From Cloeon dipterum (Eukaryota > Arthropoda > Insecta > Ephemeroptera > Baetidae), in the NCBI RefSeq assembly GCF_949628265.1, contig NC_088789.1:31241883-31305882 (forward strand): 64,000 bases of DNA, read 5' to 3'. The translations under genes and the position numbers were made by a program. Of this stretch, positions 32,914-44,900 are shown in pieces. The notes beneath the pieces are model-generated. The model was not told the DNA's origin and did no database searches. It saw nothing but the letters and a program-made list of their open reading frames with translations. Every line of letters begins with the position of its first letter. Within the stretch, counting starts at the first letter, position 1.

Positions 32914-35205
32914 TTAAAACTTGAATCCTTTATCAGCCAACATCTTCATCATTTCATTGTCCCCTTTTTCAGTGGCCAATTCAACAATAGTTTTTCCACC
33001 TGGTCCAGGTTCTGCAATTAGGCCAGGAAGCTTTTCAATCAGGTATTTGGCACTTTCTACTTTGTTGCAGCTAACACTGTAGCTCAATAAGCTTTCCGCT
33101 CCTATTTTTATTGTTAAATCCGCGCCAAGTCTCACCAATTCTTCGGCAGCAACAATGTTGTTATTATTAAAGGCCTCGTGCAGTGGAGTGAACCCATCTT
33201 CGTTTTTTCTGTTCACATTGAGTGAATACTTGCTGACAAGATATTGAATAATTTCCTTTCCATGTGACGTGTTGCACGCAGCGAGATCCAAAACAGACAA
33301 TTTTTGTTCTCCGGCCAAAGCATGAGGGTCCATTCCGCATTCGTCCACCAACCATTTGCACATGTCCAAGTCTGCGTGCTCTGCTGCGATGTGAAGAGAA
33401 GTTTTTCCATCCCCACGGAGGTCTTTTACAAGATTTTGTTTCTTTTCTTTTAAAAAATTTGCACCTTTCATTTTGTTCTCTCTTACGCAGTAATGCATTA
33501 AATTTTCCAAATTATCAGAGTATTTGGTATCTGATAGTTTTACCTTTAAATCCGCGCCAAGTCTCACCAATTCATCGGCAGCAACAATGTTGTCATTATA
33601 AAAGGCCTCGTGCAGTGGTGTGAACCCATATTCGTCTTTTCTATTTACGTCGAGTGCGTACGTGTTGACGAAAAATGTAATAATTTCCTTTCCATGTGAC
33701 GTGTTGCACGCAGCATCATCCAAAACAGACAATTTTTGTTTTCCGGCCAAAGCTCGAGGGTCAAGGCCGCATTCGTCCACCAACCATTTGCACATGTCCA
33801 GGTCTGCATACATTGCTGCGATGTGAAGAGAAGTTTTTCCATCCCCACGGAGGTCTTTTACAAGATTTTGTTTCTTTTCTTTTAAAAAATTTGCACCTTT
33901 CATTTTGTTCTCTCTTACGCAGTAGTGCATCAAATTTTCGAAATTTTTGGAGCCATTGGTGTTAGACCGTTTTACTTTTAAATCTGCGCCAAGTCTCACC
34001 AATTCTTCTGCAGCAAAAATATTGTTATTATAAAACGACTGGTGCAAAGGTGTAAACCCATCTTCGTCTTTTCTGTTCACATCAAGTGAAAACTTCTTGA
34101 CGAAAAAAGAAATGATTTCTTTTCCATGACGCTCGTTGCACGCAGCGATTTCCAAAACTGACAATTTTTGTTTTCCAACCAAAGCGCGAGGGCCAAGGCT
34201 GCATTCGTCCACCAACCATTTGCACATGTTCAAGTCTGCACGCTTTGCTGCGATGTGAAGAGATGTGTATCCATCCCCGCGCAGGTCTTTTACCAGATTT
34301 CGATTCTTCTCTTGTAAAAATTTAGCACTTTTCAATTTATTCCACCTTACGCACCAGTGCATTAAAGTTTCGCATTTTCTGTTGTCATTGGTGACTCGTT
34401 TTACTTCTAGATTTGCACCAAGGGTCAACAACACTTCGGCAATATCGATGTTTCCCTTGCACAATGCACAATGGAGAGGCGTGTACCCAAGTTTGTCTTT
34501 TGCGTTCACGTCAAAGCAATGCTCGGAAACGAAATACTGCACAAGTTCTGTGCCGTGCGATTTGTTGAGTGCGGCACAATGAATAACGTTGTCCTCGTAT
34601 TCATTCATTGTTAAGGATCGAACGTCGACACCTTCATTCAAAAGCCACTTGCACATATCAAGATCGCCGAGCATAGCTGCCAGGTGGATCGCTGACCTTC
34701 CAGTATTTCCAAAACCATAGTAATTAGTAAGGAGCCCTTTATCCTGTTCCAGCATCATTTTTGCTAATATTGATTGGTATCGTGACTCTTTGTCAGACTT
34801 GTCCTTTTTATTCTCTTCTTCTGTGCATTTTTGTTTGAGCAGTTTCTCGACTACCTTTGAATTATTCATTTTGATTGCGTATTGAAGTGGTTCATCTCCA
34901 AACTTGTCTTTTGCGTTCAGCTTCAATCCAAGAGATGAAAAGTAATCAATCAGTTCCAATCCGTGCTTCTTGTTCAGGGCCGCGTAGTGCATCAGCGAGG
35001 CGCCGAGTTTTTCGCATTTAACATTCGCAACAAGTCCTTCTTCAACGAGATGTCGACACATATCGACTTCATCGATCATCGCGGCGACCTGCAGAGGAGT
35101 CAAGTAATCTGTTTGGGAGACGATGAATGTTTTCTTCGTGATAGAGTACGATTCAGCCAGTACTGTTTTCCGAAGAGCAAGTTCGATGAATTCGTCCATG
35201 TCCAT
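32914..35205 (-). CDS. Ankyrin-repeat protein 3 (763 aa, 4 supermodules)
   Basis: An uninterrupted 763-residue frame starting MDMDEFIELALRKTVLAESY. Four supermodules open with GRSAIHLAAM, GYTSLHIAAK, GKTSLHIAAM and GKTSLHIAAE. The stretch 'GANFLKEKKQNLVKDLRGDG' occurs twice, about 142 residues apart, pointing to a recent internal duplication or conversion. Compared with protein 1 it has exactly one extra block. Its 3' flank is interrupted by the solo LTR 38 bp beyond the stop, which may have changed its polyadenylation. Cytosolic scaffold role inferred from ankyrin repeats only. Confidence 0.88.
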   Translation of the reverse strand: MDMDEFIELALRKTVLAESYSITKKTFIVSQTDYLTPLQVAAMIDEVDMCRHLVEEGLVANVKCEKLGASLMHYAALNKKHGLELIDYFSSLGLKLNAKDKFGDEPLQYAIKMNNSKVVEKLLKQKCTEEENKKDKSDKESRYQSILAKMMLEQDKGLLTNYYGFGNTGRSAIHLAAMLGDLDMCKWLLNEGVDVRSLTMNEYEDNVIHCAALNKSHGTELVQYFVSEHCFDVNAKDKLGYTPLHCALCKGNIDIAEVLLTLGANLEVKRVTNDNRKCETLMHWCVRWNKLKSAKFLQEKNRNLVKDLRGDGYTSLHIAAKRADLNMCKWLVDECSLGPRALVGKQKLSVLEIAACNERHGKEIISFFVKKFSLDVNRKDEDGFTPLHQSFYNNNIFAAEELVRLGADLKVKRSNTNGSKNFENLMHYCVRENKMKGANFLKEKKQNLVKDLRGDGKTSLHIAAMYADLDMCKWLVDECGLDPRALAGKQKLSVLDDAACNTSHGKEIITFFVNTYALDVNRKDEYGFTPLHEAFYNDNIVAADELVRLGADLKVKLSDTKYSDNLENLMHYCVRENKMKGANFLKEKKQNLVKDLRGDGKTSLHIAAEHADLDMCKWLVDECGMDPHALAGEQKLSVLDLAACNTSHGKEIIQYLVSKYSLNVNRKNEDGFTPLHEAFNNNNIVAAEELVRLGADLTIKIGAESLLSYSVSCNKVESAKYLIEKLPGLIAEPGPGGKTIVELATEKGDNEMMKMLADKGFKF

Positions 35206-37108
35206 TATCTTGCTATGTCTATTTTATAAAAAAATAGGTTTTTAAGTTACATTTAGCTTTTACGCTTACCTTGATACAAGTTTTCCTTCACACTTATACA
35301 ACAGTGATTTTCAACAGCGGGCAGACAATTGATTTGGAAACGTTTAAGCACCTTGCTTTTGAAGGGTAAATGTTTTGAAATTTTACTACTTTTAAGAACA
35401 TATTTTCTCCATTAATCATTTAGAAAACTTATCATTAAATTAAGAATATATTTGTCAGTCGGTTAATTTGATTTCAAAATCGAGAAAAATAATTTTTCTT
35501 CGTAAAAACTTGCCGAGAGCTTTGATTAAGTTGTTTACTCTTTATATATAGTAAATTAGACTTCTTAAGAGTTTTCTTTAAAATTACATCATATTAAATA
35601 TAAAATGAAAAAACTCATGGATATGAATTCACATGTTTTACCAATTAAATCGAATAAGTTGTTTTATATCCTTGAGGGTATACTTTTTTTAAATAACTTT
35701 ATGGTTTTAATTACGTGATTTTCAACATTTTCAAATATCTTGATCATTAATATAAAATATAGTTTACCGCGGAGAAAACATGTTATGAAATGTTTCAAAA
35801 GTTTCAAAACTTACTGATTTCAAAGGTAATGCACTAAAACATTGTCACCTTAATTATCTCGCAGCTGAATAAGCTGACTGTTGAAGTATAGTTTCACGGA
35901 AAGATCGCCGAGAAACTGCTTCCACAAAAATACCCTGAAGAAGAGAGCTTTTAAGTAAAGGCGTCGAAAATCAAAACCGGTCTTTAACATTGGCTGATAA
36001 TTTCATTTTCAGGTTCATTTATTGAAAGCATGTTATCAAGTCCTGCTGGTTTTAATTTTTCAAATATTTTAACCAGACGCTCTCAAGCGTCTTAAGTCCT
36101 TTTTTGTTTTTCAGCTTCAATTTAGTCCCGTGAAAGCATTAAAATGGAAAAGTTACCCGACAATTGAACATACTCTCATTCATATCAAACAGGAAAATTG
36201 AACGTATGCCAAGTGTCATTAATGTCGTTATAGTGTGAAATGGTCTTTAATATTATAACCGGAGGCAGCAGTACCTATGATCAGCAGAGTAATTTCCGTC
36301 CTTACTAACGATTATTTCATCGATAGTAAAAAAATCATACTTAAAAAGTAATATAAAAACGAAAGGAATTTAGGACGAAAATGTTGTTGTGCGATGAGTT
36401 CATTCTCTACCCTATACATACAAGAAGAAAATATGTGATAGCCGCCATTAAAAAGTTGCTTTGATGTTGGATTTGTACTTTTTTACAATTTAGAACGTAA
36501 AATGAATTTTTAAGAAATGAAACGTGTATTCCGTATATTCGTATTAAGCTTTAAAACACGATGTAATTACTTCTGGATTCGTATAAATTGGGACAAATAT
36601 TTTTAATGTTATATTAATTATAATTATCAATGCAGCACAATGCAGAATGTGGACTCATAATGATATTATTAATATTTCCTAATAACTTATTGCTGAAGTT
36701 AGATAGTTATGTTCATCTCTGATTCAAATGTTCGCACTGAAATTAGGAAGTGTGTTCACACCATCTTCTTCCAAGTCTGTTCCATTCTCAACGGGCAGTT
36801 TAGTTTCATCATTTTATCATTTTCAATTGAATAATTTACACCTGGCACCATATGGTTTAAATGTATTGATTTGAAAGAATAAACAAGAATGATAAATCAG
36901 AAAAATTCCGTACGAAGAACATAGACTTTAGTAAAATAAATTAATTCATCAATAATATTTGGACATTACAAAACAAAACGGCAAAAAACTTTAAAGAAAT
37001 TTTAAAAACACCCAAAGAAAATTCATAAGGATAATTCCTTATTATATATCTTTCGAACTTTAATACCTAATAATGCTTAACATACATGAAAAACGAATTA
37101 TCAACGAT
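35206..37108. other. Ankyrin spacer 3
   Basis: Same organisation as spacer 2: 5'-UTR intron and first exon of gene 3 (donor at 35269), AT-rich flank, spacer block (36034-36325), then gene 4 downstream flank. No independent gene seen. Confidence 0.55.
36034..36325. repeat. Conserved spacer block, copy 3 of 5
   Basis: Same block as 28195-28485, with the intact GACGCT-CTCA-AGCGTC hairpin. It has a small deletion in the GGTCAATAAAAG part. Confidence 0.6.
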
Positions 37109-39826
37109 TTAAAACTTGAATCCTTTCTCAGTCAACATCTTCATCATTTCACTGTCTCCTTTTTCAGTGGCCAACTGAACGATAGTTTTTCCATCTTCTC
37201 CCGGCTCTACAAGTAAGCCAGGAAGCTTTTCAATCAGGTATTTGGCACTTCCAACTTTGTTATTACAAACACTGAACTGCAACAAATTTTCCGGTCCTCT
37301 TTTCACTGTTAAATCCGCACCAAGTCTAACCAGTTCTTCGGCAGCATCAATGTTGTTATTGAAAAACGCCTGGTACAGTGGTGTGTATCCAACATCGTCT
37401 TTTCTGTTCACATCGAGTGAATACTTACTGACGAGATATTGAATAATTTCCTTTCCATGTGATTTGTTGCACGCAGCGAGATCCAAAACAGACAATTTTT
37501 GTATTCTGACGAGAGCACGAGGGTCAAGGCCGCATTCGTCCACCAACCATTTGCACATGTCCAAGTCTGCGTGCCCTGCTGCGATGTGAAGAGAAGTTTT
37601 TCCATCTTGTCTAAGCTCATTTACAAAATTTTGGTTCTTTTGGTGTAAAAATTTCGCACATTTCATTTTATTCTCTCCTACGCAGTAATGCATTAAATTT
37701 TCCATATTATCGGAGTCATTGGTGTCTGGTAGTTTTACATTAATATCCGCGCCAAGTCTCACCAATTCTTCGGCAGTAACAATGTTGTCATTATAAAACG
37801 CCTGGTGCAGTGGTGTGAACCCATATTCGTCTTTTCTGTTCACATCGAGTGAATACTTGCTGACGAAATATTGAATAATTTCCATTCCATGTGACATATT
37901 GCTCACAGCGAGATCCAAAACTGACAATTTTTGTTCTCCGGCAAGAGCATGTGGGTCAAGGCCGCATTCGTCCAGCAACCATTTGCACATGTCCAAGTCT
38001 GCGTGCTCTGCTGCGATGTGAAGAGAAGTTTTTCCATCTTCTCTAAGCTCATTTACCAAATTTTGGTTCTTTTGTTGTAAAAATTGTGCACTTTTCATTT
38101 GGTTCACTCTCATGCAGTAGTGCATTAAATTTTCCAAATTATCGGAGTATTTGGTTTCTGATAGTTTTACATTTAAATCCGCGCCAAGTCTCACCAATTC
38201 TTCGGCAATATCAATATTGTCATTATAAAAAGCCTCGTGCAGAGGTGTGAACCCATATTCGTCTTTTCTGTTCACATCGAGTGCATACTTATTGACAAAA
38301 AATAGAATAATTTCCTTTCCGTGTGACTTGTTACACGCAGCGGTTCCCAACACTGACAATTTTCGGTTTCCGGCAAGAGCACGAGGATCAAGGCCGCATT
38401 CGTCCACCAACCATTTGCACATGTCCAAGTCTGCGTGCTCTGCTGCGATGTGAAGAGATGTGTATCCATCCCCGCGGAGGTCTTTTACCAGATATCGATT
38501 CTTTTCTTGTAAAAATTTTGCACTTCTCATTTTGTTCCAACTTACGCAGTAGTGCATTAAATTTTCCAGAGTATCGGAGTCATTGTTGTCTGATCGTTTT
38601 ACATTTAAATCCGCGCCAAGTCTCACCAATTCTTCTGCAGCAACAATGTTGTCATTATAAAACGCCTGGTGCAGAGGTGTGAACCCATATTCGTCTTTTC
38701 TGTTCACATCGAGTGAATACTTGCTGACAAGATATTGAATAATTTCCTTTCCATGTAATTTGTTGCACGCTGCGAGTTCCAAAACTGACAAGTTTTGTTT
38801 TCCGGCAAAAGCATGAGGGTCAAGGCCGCATTCGTCCACCAACCATTTGCACATGTCCAAGTCTGCGTGCTCTGCTGCGATGTGAAGAGATGTGTATCCA
38901 TCCCCGCGGAGGTCTTTTACCAGATATCGATTCTTGTCTTGAATAAATTTAGCACTTTTCAGTTTGTTCCACCTTACGCAGAAGTGCATTAGATTTTCGA
39001 ATTTTCTGCTGTCAGTGGTGACTTGTTTAACGGCTAGGTCTGCACCGAGTCTCAACAATTCTTCGGCAGTCTCGATGTTTTCCTTGAACAAGGCACTATG
39101 GAGAGGCGTGTACCCAAGTTTGTCTTTCGCGTTCACGTCAAAGCTATGCTCGGAAATGAAATAACGCGCCAGTTCTTTGCCGTGTGATTTGTTCTTTGCG
39201 GCACAGTGCAGCACGCTCTCCTCCAATTCATTCTTTGTTAAAGATTGAGCGTCCACGCCTTCGTTTAAAAGCCACTTGCACATGTCAAGATCGCCGAGCA
39301 TAGCTGCAAGGTGGATCGCTGACCTTCCAGTATTTCCAAAACCATAGTAATCAGTAAGGAGTCCTTTTTCCTGTTCCAGCACCATATTGGCTAAGATCGA
39401 GTGGTATCTTGACTCAGATTTGTTCTTGTTACTCTTTTCTTCGGGGCATTGTGGTTGGAGCAGTTTCTTGACGACCGTTGAATTGTTCACTCTGATTGCG
39501 TATTGAAGTGGTTCATCTCCAAACTTGTCTTTTGCGTTCAGCTTCAATCCAAGAGATGAAAAGTAATCAATCAGTTCCAATCCGTGCTTCTCGTTCAGGG
39601 CAGCGTAGTGCAACAGCGAGGCGCCGAGTTTTTCGCATTTAACATTCGCAACAAATCCTTCTTGAACGAGATGTCGACACATTTCGACTCCATCGATCAT
39701 CGCGGCGACCTGCAGAGGAGTCAAGGAAACTGTTTGGGAGACGATGAACGTTTTCTTCGTGAGGGAGTACGATTCAGCCAGTACTGTTTTTAGAACAGCA
39801 AGTTCGATGAATTCGTCCATGTCCAT
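37109..39826 (-). CDS. Ankyrin-repeat protein 4 (905 aa, 5 supermodules)
   Basis: The largest member, 905 residues in one frame. Five supermodules open with GRSAIHLAAM, GYTSLHIAAE, GYTSLHIAAE, GKTSLHIAAE and GKTSLHIAAG. Modules 2 and 3 are especially alike (both preceded by 'KNRYLVKDLRGDG'), as expected if one arose by recent in-frame duplication. The N-terminal section and the C-terminus (MLTEKGFKF) match the shorter paralogues, so size change is confined to the middle. A 5'-UTR intron precedes the ATG (donor at 39889). No other domain is seen. Confidence 0.88.
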   Translation of the reverse strand: MDMDEFIELAVLKTVLAESYSLTKKTFIVSQTVSLTPLQVAAMIDGVEMCRHLVQEGFVANVKCEKLGASLLHYAALNEKHGLELIDYFSSLGLKLNAKDKFGDEPLQYAIRVNNSTVVKKLLQPQCPEEKSNKNKSESRYHSILANMVLEQEKGLLTDYYGFGNTGRSAIHLAAMLGDLDMCKWLLNEGVDAQSLTKNELEESVLHCAAKNKSHGKELARYFISEHSFDVNAKDKLGYTPLHSALFKENIETAEELLRLGADLAVKQVTTDSRKFENLMHFCVRWNKLKSAKFIQDKNRYLVKDLRGDGYTSLHIAAEHADLDMCKWLVDECGLDPHAFAGKQNLSVLELAACNKLHGKEIIQYLVSKYSLDVNRKDEYGFTPLHQAFYNDNIVAAEELVRLGADLNVKRSDNNDSDTLENLMHYCVSWNKMRSAKFLQEKNRYLVKDLRGDGYTSLHIAAEHADLDMCKWLVDECGLDPRALAGNRKLSVLGTAACNKSHGKEIILFFVNKYALDVNRKDEYGFTPLHEAFYNDNIDIAEELVRLGADLNVKLSETKYSDNLENLMHYCMRVNQMKSAQFLQQKNQNLVNELREDGKTSLHIAAEHADLDMCKWLLDECGLDPHALAGEQKLSVLDLAVSNMSHGMEIIQYFVSKYSLDVNRKDEYGFTPLHQAFYNDNIVTAEELVRLGADINVKLPDTNDSDNMENLMHYCVGENKMKCAKFLHQKNQNFVNELRQDGKTSLHIAAGHADLDMCKWLVDECGLDPRALVRIQKLSVLDLAACNKSHGKEIIQYLVSKYSLDVNRKDDVGYTPLYQAFFNNNIDAAEELVRLGADLTVKRGPENLLQFSVCNNKVGSAKYLIEKLPGLLVEPGEDGKTIVQLATEKGDSEMMKMLTEKGFKF

Positions 39827-41459
39827 TATCTTGCTATGTCTTTTTTATAGAAATTAGGTTTTTAAGTTAAATTTAGATTTTACGCTTACCTTGATACAAG
39901 TTTTCCTTCACACTTCTACAACAGTGAGCTTCAACAGCGGGCAGACAATTGATTTGGAAACGTTTAAGCACCTTGCTTTTGAAGGTTGAATGTTTTGAAA
40001 TTTTACTACTTTTAATAACATATTTTCTCCATTAATCAATTAGAAAACTTATCATTAAATTAAGAATATATTTGTCAGTCGGTTAATTTGATTTCAAAAT
40101 CGAGAAAAATAATTTTTCTTCGTAAAAACATGCCGAGAGCTTTGATTAAGTTGTTTACTCTTTATATATAGTAAATTAGACTTCTTAACAGTGTTCTTTA
40201 AAATTACGTCATATTAAATATAAAATGAAAAACTCATGGATATATGAATTCACATGTTTTAACGAATTAAATCGAATAGTTGTTTTATATCCTTGAGGGT
40301 ATACCCTTTTTTAAATAACTTTATGGTTTTAATTACGTGATTTTAAACATTTTCAAATATCTTGATCATTAATATAAAATATAGTTTACCGTGGAGAAAA
40401 CATGTTATGAAATGTTTCAAAAGTTTCAAAACATACTGACTTCAAAAGTAATGCACTAAAACATTTTCACCTTAATTATCTCGCAGCTGAATAAGCTGAC
40501 TGTTGAAGTAGTTTCACGGAAAGATCGTCGAGAAACTTCCACAAAAATACCCTGAAGAAGAGAGCTTTTAAGTAAAGGCGTCGAAAATCAAAACCGGTCT
40601 TTAACATTGGCTGATAATTTCATATTCAGGTTCATGTATTGAAAGCATGTGATCGAGTCCTGCTGGTTTTAATTTTTCAAATGTTTAAACAAGACGCTCT
40701 CAATCTTCTTATAAGTCCTTTTTTTCAGCTTGAATTTATAGTCCCGTGAAAGCATTAAAATGGAAGACAGTGTAACATACTCTCATTCATATCAAACAGG
40801 AATTAAACGTATGCCAGTCAATAAAAGTGTCGTTATAGTCTGAAATGGCCTTCAATATTATAACCGGAGGCAGCAGTACCTATGATCAGCAGAGTAATTT
40901 CCGTCCTTACTAACGCTTATTTCGATAGTAAAAAAAAATCCATACGTAAAAAGTTACATAAAAACGAAAGGAATTTAGGACGAAAATGTAGCGTGATGAA
41001 TTCATACTCTACCCTACATACAAGACGAAAATATGAGAACCACCGCCATTAAAAAATTGATGTTGGATTTTGACTTTTTTACAATTCTGATCGTAGAATG
41101 AATTTTTAATAAAAATGAAACGTGTATTCCGCATATTCGTATTAAGCTTTAAAACACGATGTAATTACTTCTGGATTCGTAAATTGGGACAAATATTTTT
41201 TATTGTAATATTAATTAATCTTCTGATAAACAAACCAGCATACAGCCATCTTAAAAATAATCAGCCGTTTGAAAGTTCATGCCGGATGACTTTTAAGTAA
41301 TTGTAATTTTAAAAGATGCCTTCTAACGGAACAAATTCGGCAGTGACCAAGAATATCAAAGTAAGAGATGATTTATTCACAAGTTCAAGTTTATTTCGCT
41401 AGGGCAATGGCATAGCTACACCAACATCATTAAAAATAGTGCGCAGTAGCAGTCCCCAC
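39827..41459. other. Ankyrin spacer 4 leading into the lectin-OBP genes
   Basis: The first exon and promoter side of ankyrin gene 4, spacer-block copy 4 (40655-40925), then flank ending near 41200. From about 41095 it is also the left part of the duplicated segment that reappears from about 49280. A short conserved frame from the ATG at 41316 (MPSNGTNSAVTKNIK) ends in a possible GTAAGA donor in both copies. Coding status is uncertain. Confidence 0.45.
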
Positions 41460-41610
41460 AGGACACAGCGAAACAACATTCGATGCTGCGCGCAGGCAGG
41501 AAAAGTTTCGCAATTGTTCGTTTCGTGAAAATTAGAACGGAAGCAGCTTTGTGGAAAATGTGGAAAGCAGCACTCCTGATGCAGGGACAGATGATGTCAT
41601 CACAATGAGT
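41460..41610 (+). pseudogene. Decayed copy of the mucin-like exon 4, upstream of lectin-OBP gene 1
   Basis: CAGCGAAACAACATTCGA and AAAAGTTTCG, then GGAAAATGTGGAAAGCAGC, CAGCACTCCTGA and GATGTCATCACAA, follow in the same order as in exon 4 of the gene downstream (42442-42757), with indels that destroy the frame. It is probably the remnant of an older neighbouring gene copy. A matching relic lies at 49620-49780. Confidence 0.55.
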
Positions 41611-41864
41611 GTCAATATATTACTTTCAATTGACGACTTTTATATTCCTACATATTATAAATAATGAATCAGCGGTTTTATTTTTCTGCCCATAATTCTT
41701 GTATATTATTTTAAACACATAGAAGTTTAGAAATTTTTAATAATATTACTAACGTGGTATTAAGGAATAATCTAATTAAATAATTCATTTCAAAGTTTGA
41801 ATGGCAAGAAAATGAATCTGCTGAAAATGATTGAGTGTTTGCGTCAGTGAATTTTGTGGTAAAA

Positions 41865-41983
41865 AGGACAACTCTCAGTCCTACAGGAAGTGCGCACCGT
41901 ATTCATTCGTGAAAATGACGTGAAACTGTGTGTTAGAGATATTCCAGTGAATCAGTCAGGCTGCAAATTTCAACTCGTTCACA
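41865..41983 (+). promoter_or_regulatory. Candidate core promoter and 5' UTR of lectin-OBP gene 1
   Basis: ACTCTCAGTCCTAC at about 41870 contains TCAGT, the arthropod initiator core, about 110 bp before the ATG. The same motif and spacing occur before the second gene (about 50041). No convincing TATA box. Confidence 0.3.
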
Positions 41984-44900
41984 ATGAATTTTTGGTCTCT
42001 CCTGACTCTGCTTATAATATTAATTTTCACCGTACAACAATCAGAACCTAATGTAAGTAAGATGGAAACTTTATTTCCAAGCACTTTGGTTTCTGTTCAT
42101 TAATAATGATTTTTTTCTTTTTAAAATATTTCCATTTTAATCTGCATTATTCTACACAGAAAATCAAGTTGAAATCATTAAAGACAGTCAATTCCAACAA
42201 AAAATTATGTGAGCGATTAAATAGTTAGAGATTATTTTTGTTTCTTTTCTTATAAAACTCAAAATTTAAAGCGCAAAACAAAGCTGGTCGGAGAATCGCC
42301 ATCATAAGATGTTGCGGATTCAAAAGATGTCTCCCAGTAAAGAACGCAACCAAAACGAGGTCTTCAGTAATTCCAACAAGCAGCACAGTAAGAAACTTAT
42401 AAATCTAACATTTTATTAAAATCTCTAAATTTTCACAAAAGCTGGTGTCGAAAAACGAAGGCTCCGTAGCAACAGCATCGTTTCCGAATGTCGCAACCAA
42501 CCCAACAGGAAGCTCTAGCAGCGAAACAACATTCGACAGTAAAAGTTTCGAAACTACGGAAGTTGAAATGGAAAATTCAACCGCGCTGCCAGTTTCGAGT
42601 AGCAATATTTTCGACAGCAGCACTCCCGAACCCGAAGCAGCAAAAGAGAAGACTGTCAGTGACGTCATTACCCAAAAAAATAATTTTATCAGCACAGAGT
42701 CAGTGCCAACAAGCGAATCAATTAATTTGTCAAGTGGCAACATTGCTAGCAATTTTGGTATTTCTTTTTTATCTCCATACTTTCAAATTCTCAAGCATTC
42801 CGGCAGATTCAACAACAACCAATGGGGCGGCATCAGTGGCGACTGCAACATCTCTAGCGATATCAACAACTAGATCGTTAAATCTGACTAATTCGGTTAT
42901 TTCTACCAAATCGACAGGATCTCTGACCACGAACAGTAAGGCATCAGCGACAACAAAACCTACTACAACAACTTTAAAAGCTATTGCTACTACGACAACC
43001 ACTAGAACAACTTTAAAAACAATTATTACTACAGCAAAAGTAGGCTTGAGGTTTGAGAGAAACATTTACACCACTAATTTTCTTGTAGGCGATTTCGTGT
43101 TCTTTGACGTGCTCCAATTTTAATACCTTTCAAGCAGTAACAATTCATTTTTTGTGTTATCACGAATTTATATTAATCTACAAAGAAATCGCCTCTGCCG
43201 AAATCACCGCAATGTAAGTGGTTATTTTAATCTATGAAAGTACAAAACTGGAAGCTGTGGGGTTTCATAACAGCCGATGGTTCGGTCCAAAAGGCGAGCA
43301 AGTGCAACAGACAGTATTTCGTCTCCACTGTTGCCGTGAGTATAGTTGTTACGAATTTTATTACTAAACATCAGAAAAATAAATAGGCATCAAGAAATGA
43401 GGCAGCTTCGCGGTGCACGGCGATGAATATGACCCTTTTGACCGTCACTTCTCTCGAGGAATTGGACTGTCTGGCCAGTTTGAAGGGTTTAATTCCAATA
43501 CATTTAGCTTTAAGTGTAATGTTAATTGTTTAGATGGTACTTTCTGGACAAGTGGCTCAAACGAGGATGCGAATTGCGACTTGGAAAAAAAGTACGCTTG
43601 GTGTTCGACTGGCTACAACATTTCCACCGCTTTGGTCTCGTCTCCGAGTTTCTGGCTTCCAACCAACGCACCCCCTTCCGCCCTAGAACGATGTCTAGCC
43701 GTTGTCTTCTCCACCACCCCCCAAAAGGGGATGGTGCACAAAAACTGCGTCGACCAACTACCCTACATCTGCCAATTCACCGTTGACTGTCCCCGCAGTC
43801 ATCAATGCGTGAAAAATGTTCGTTTTAAATCATCCTTAACTGCCCTTGAGTAATATTTTCTTTAGACCTCATTATTTGATTCGAAAGGAGACTTGATGAG
43901 TATTAAAGATTATTTAATTTAACTCAGAAAATATAATTCTTATTCAAGACAAATCTTCTCATGGACTGTGGATCGACATTGGCAACTACACTTATCTTTT
44001 CGGGAACAAACCGGTTTTTTCAGTTAATCTTAAAAACAATTTAATAAAAAAAATTAACATTTCACAGATGTCTTGGCTATCCAACTACCTTTATTGCTGT
44101 GCTTTGGGAATGGAAACACTCAACATTGACAATGCGGCTGAGCAACTGGGCCTCACAGGCATGACCCTCGGCAAAAATTCAAGTAAACAAAGAACAATAC
44201 AATAAATAGATAAAAAAATCTTTCTCCTAGACAACTGGAAGGCGAATTTTAACTACTGGACTGCCGGCACGAAAAAGGGTTCTTCAGAGTTTTCATGGTG
44301 CGAGCCCACGGGCCCGACAATTTTCGACCAGGGGCTCACTTGGGAGGCCGGCCAGCCCGACAACGCCGCTGGAAACGAGAGTTGCGTTCACTTTCGCTTC
44401 ATTTTGAATTCAACGGGAACCGTCATGACCGATAGAAACTGCAATAGCAAATTCATTTTCGCGTGCAAGGTGCAAATAATTCGAATGATCAAAGATTTAA
44501 ATTACTTTGATTGTTCAAACCGGTAGTACTCATATATATGAGGATAGTATTTGACTAACCAGAAAATTATAACATGTAATTAAATTCCAGGCTCAACGCA
44601 TTACGCCTACTAAAACGTGCGAAGCTTCATGCCCTGCTAAAACTTGCACGAAAGATGTGACTTAATTTTAACAAATTTACATATTTATATTTATAATTTT
44701 TAAAATCAAGGCGAGTCTCTTTAATGCTACTAGCGGCTATCTCTTAGGTTTAACTCATACGTTATCCATAGAAAGTATTTTTAACATTTTTAAATAGACT
44801 ACACGTATTTTGGCGATTGGTACGATGGGTGCGGCCGCTTCCTTTTAACATACCTCGCCAAGACAGTTAGTCATTCCCCGTTTTAATGAAATTATATATT

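Noticed and set aside
42488-43123. A 211-codon Gln/Lys-rich frame over the mucin exons, and opposite-strand Val-rich frames.
   Set aside because: These are alternative frames of low-complexity Ser/Thr coding sequence. The chosen frame joins the signal peptide to the CTLDs with consistent phases in both copies.
43214-43273. An intron of only 27 nt between exon 6 and an acceptor at 43240 (51420 in gene 2), which would create a TAA at the junction in gene 2 and make it a pseudogene.
   Set aside because: 27 nt is far below the 47-65 nt seen elsewhere. Using the next acceptor (TTCATAACAG, 33 nt further) gives a 60-nt intron, the right phase, an exon length like the other cassettes, and removes the stop.
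43413-43853. A 146-codon frame spanning CTLD1 of the lectin-OBP gene as one exon.
   Set aside because: It reads the wrong frame through exon 8 and through intron 8 (43487-43533). The spliced frame gives a proper CTLD start (SRNEAASRC...LDCLASLK) conserved in both genes.
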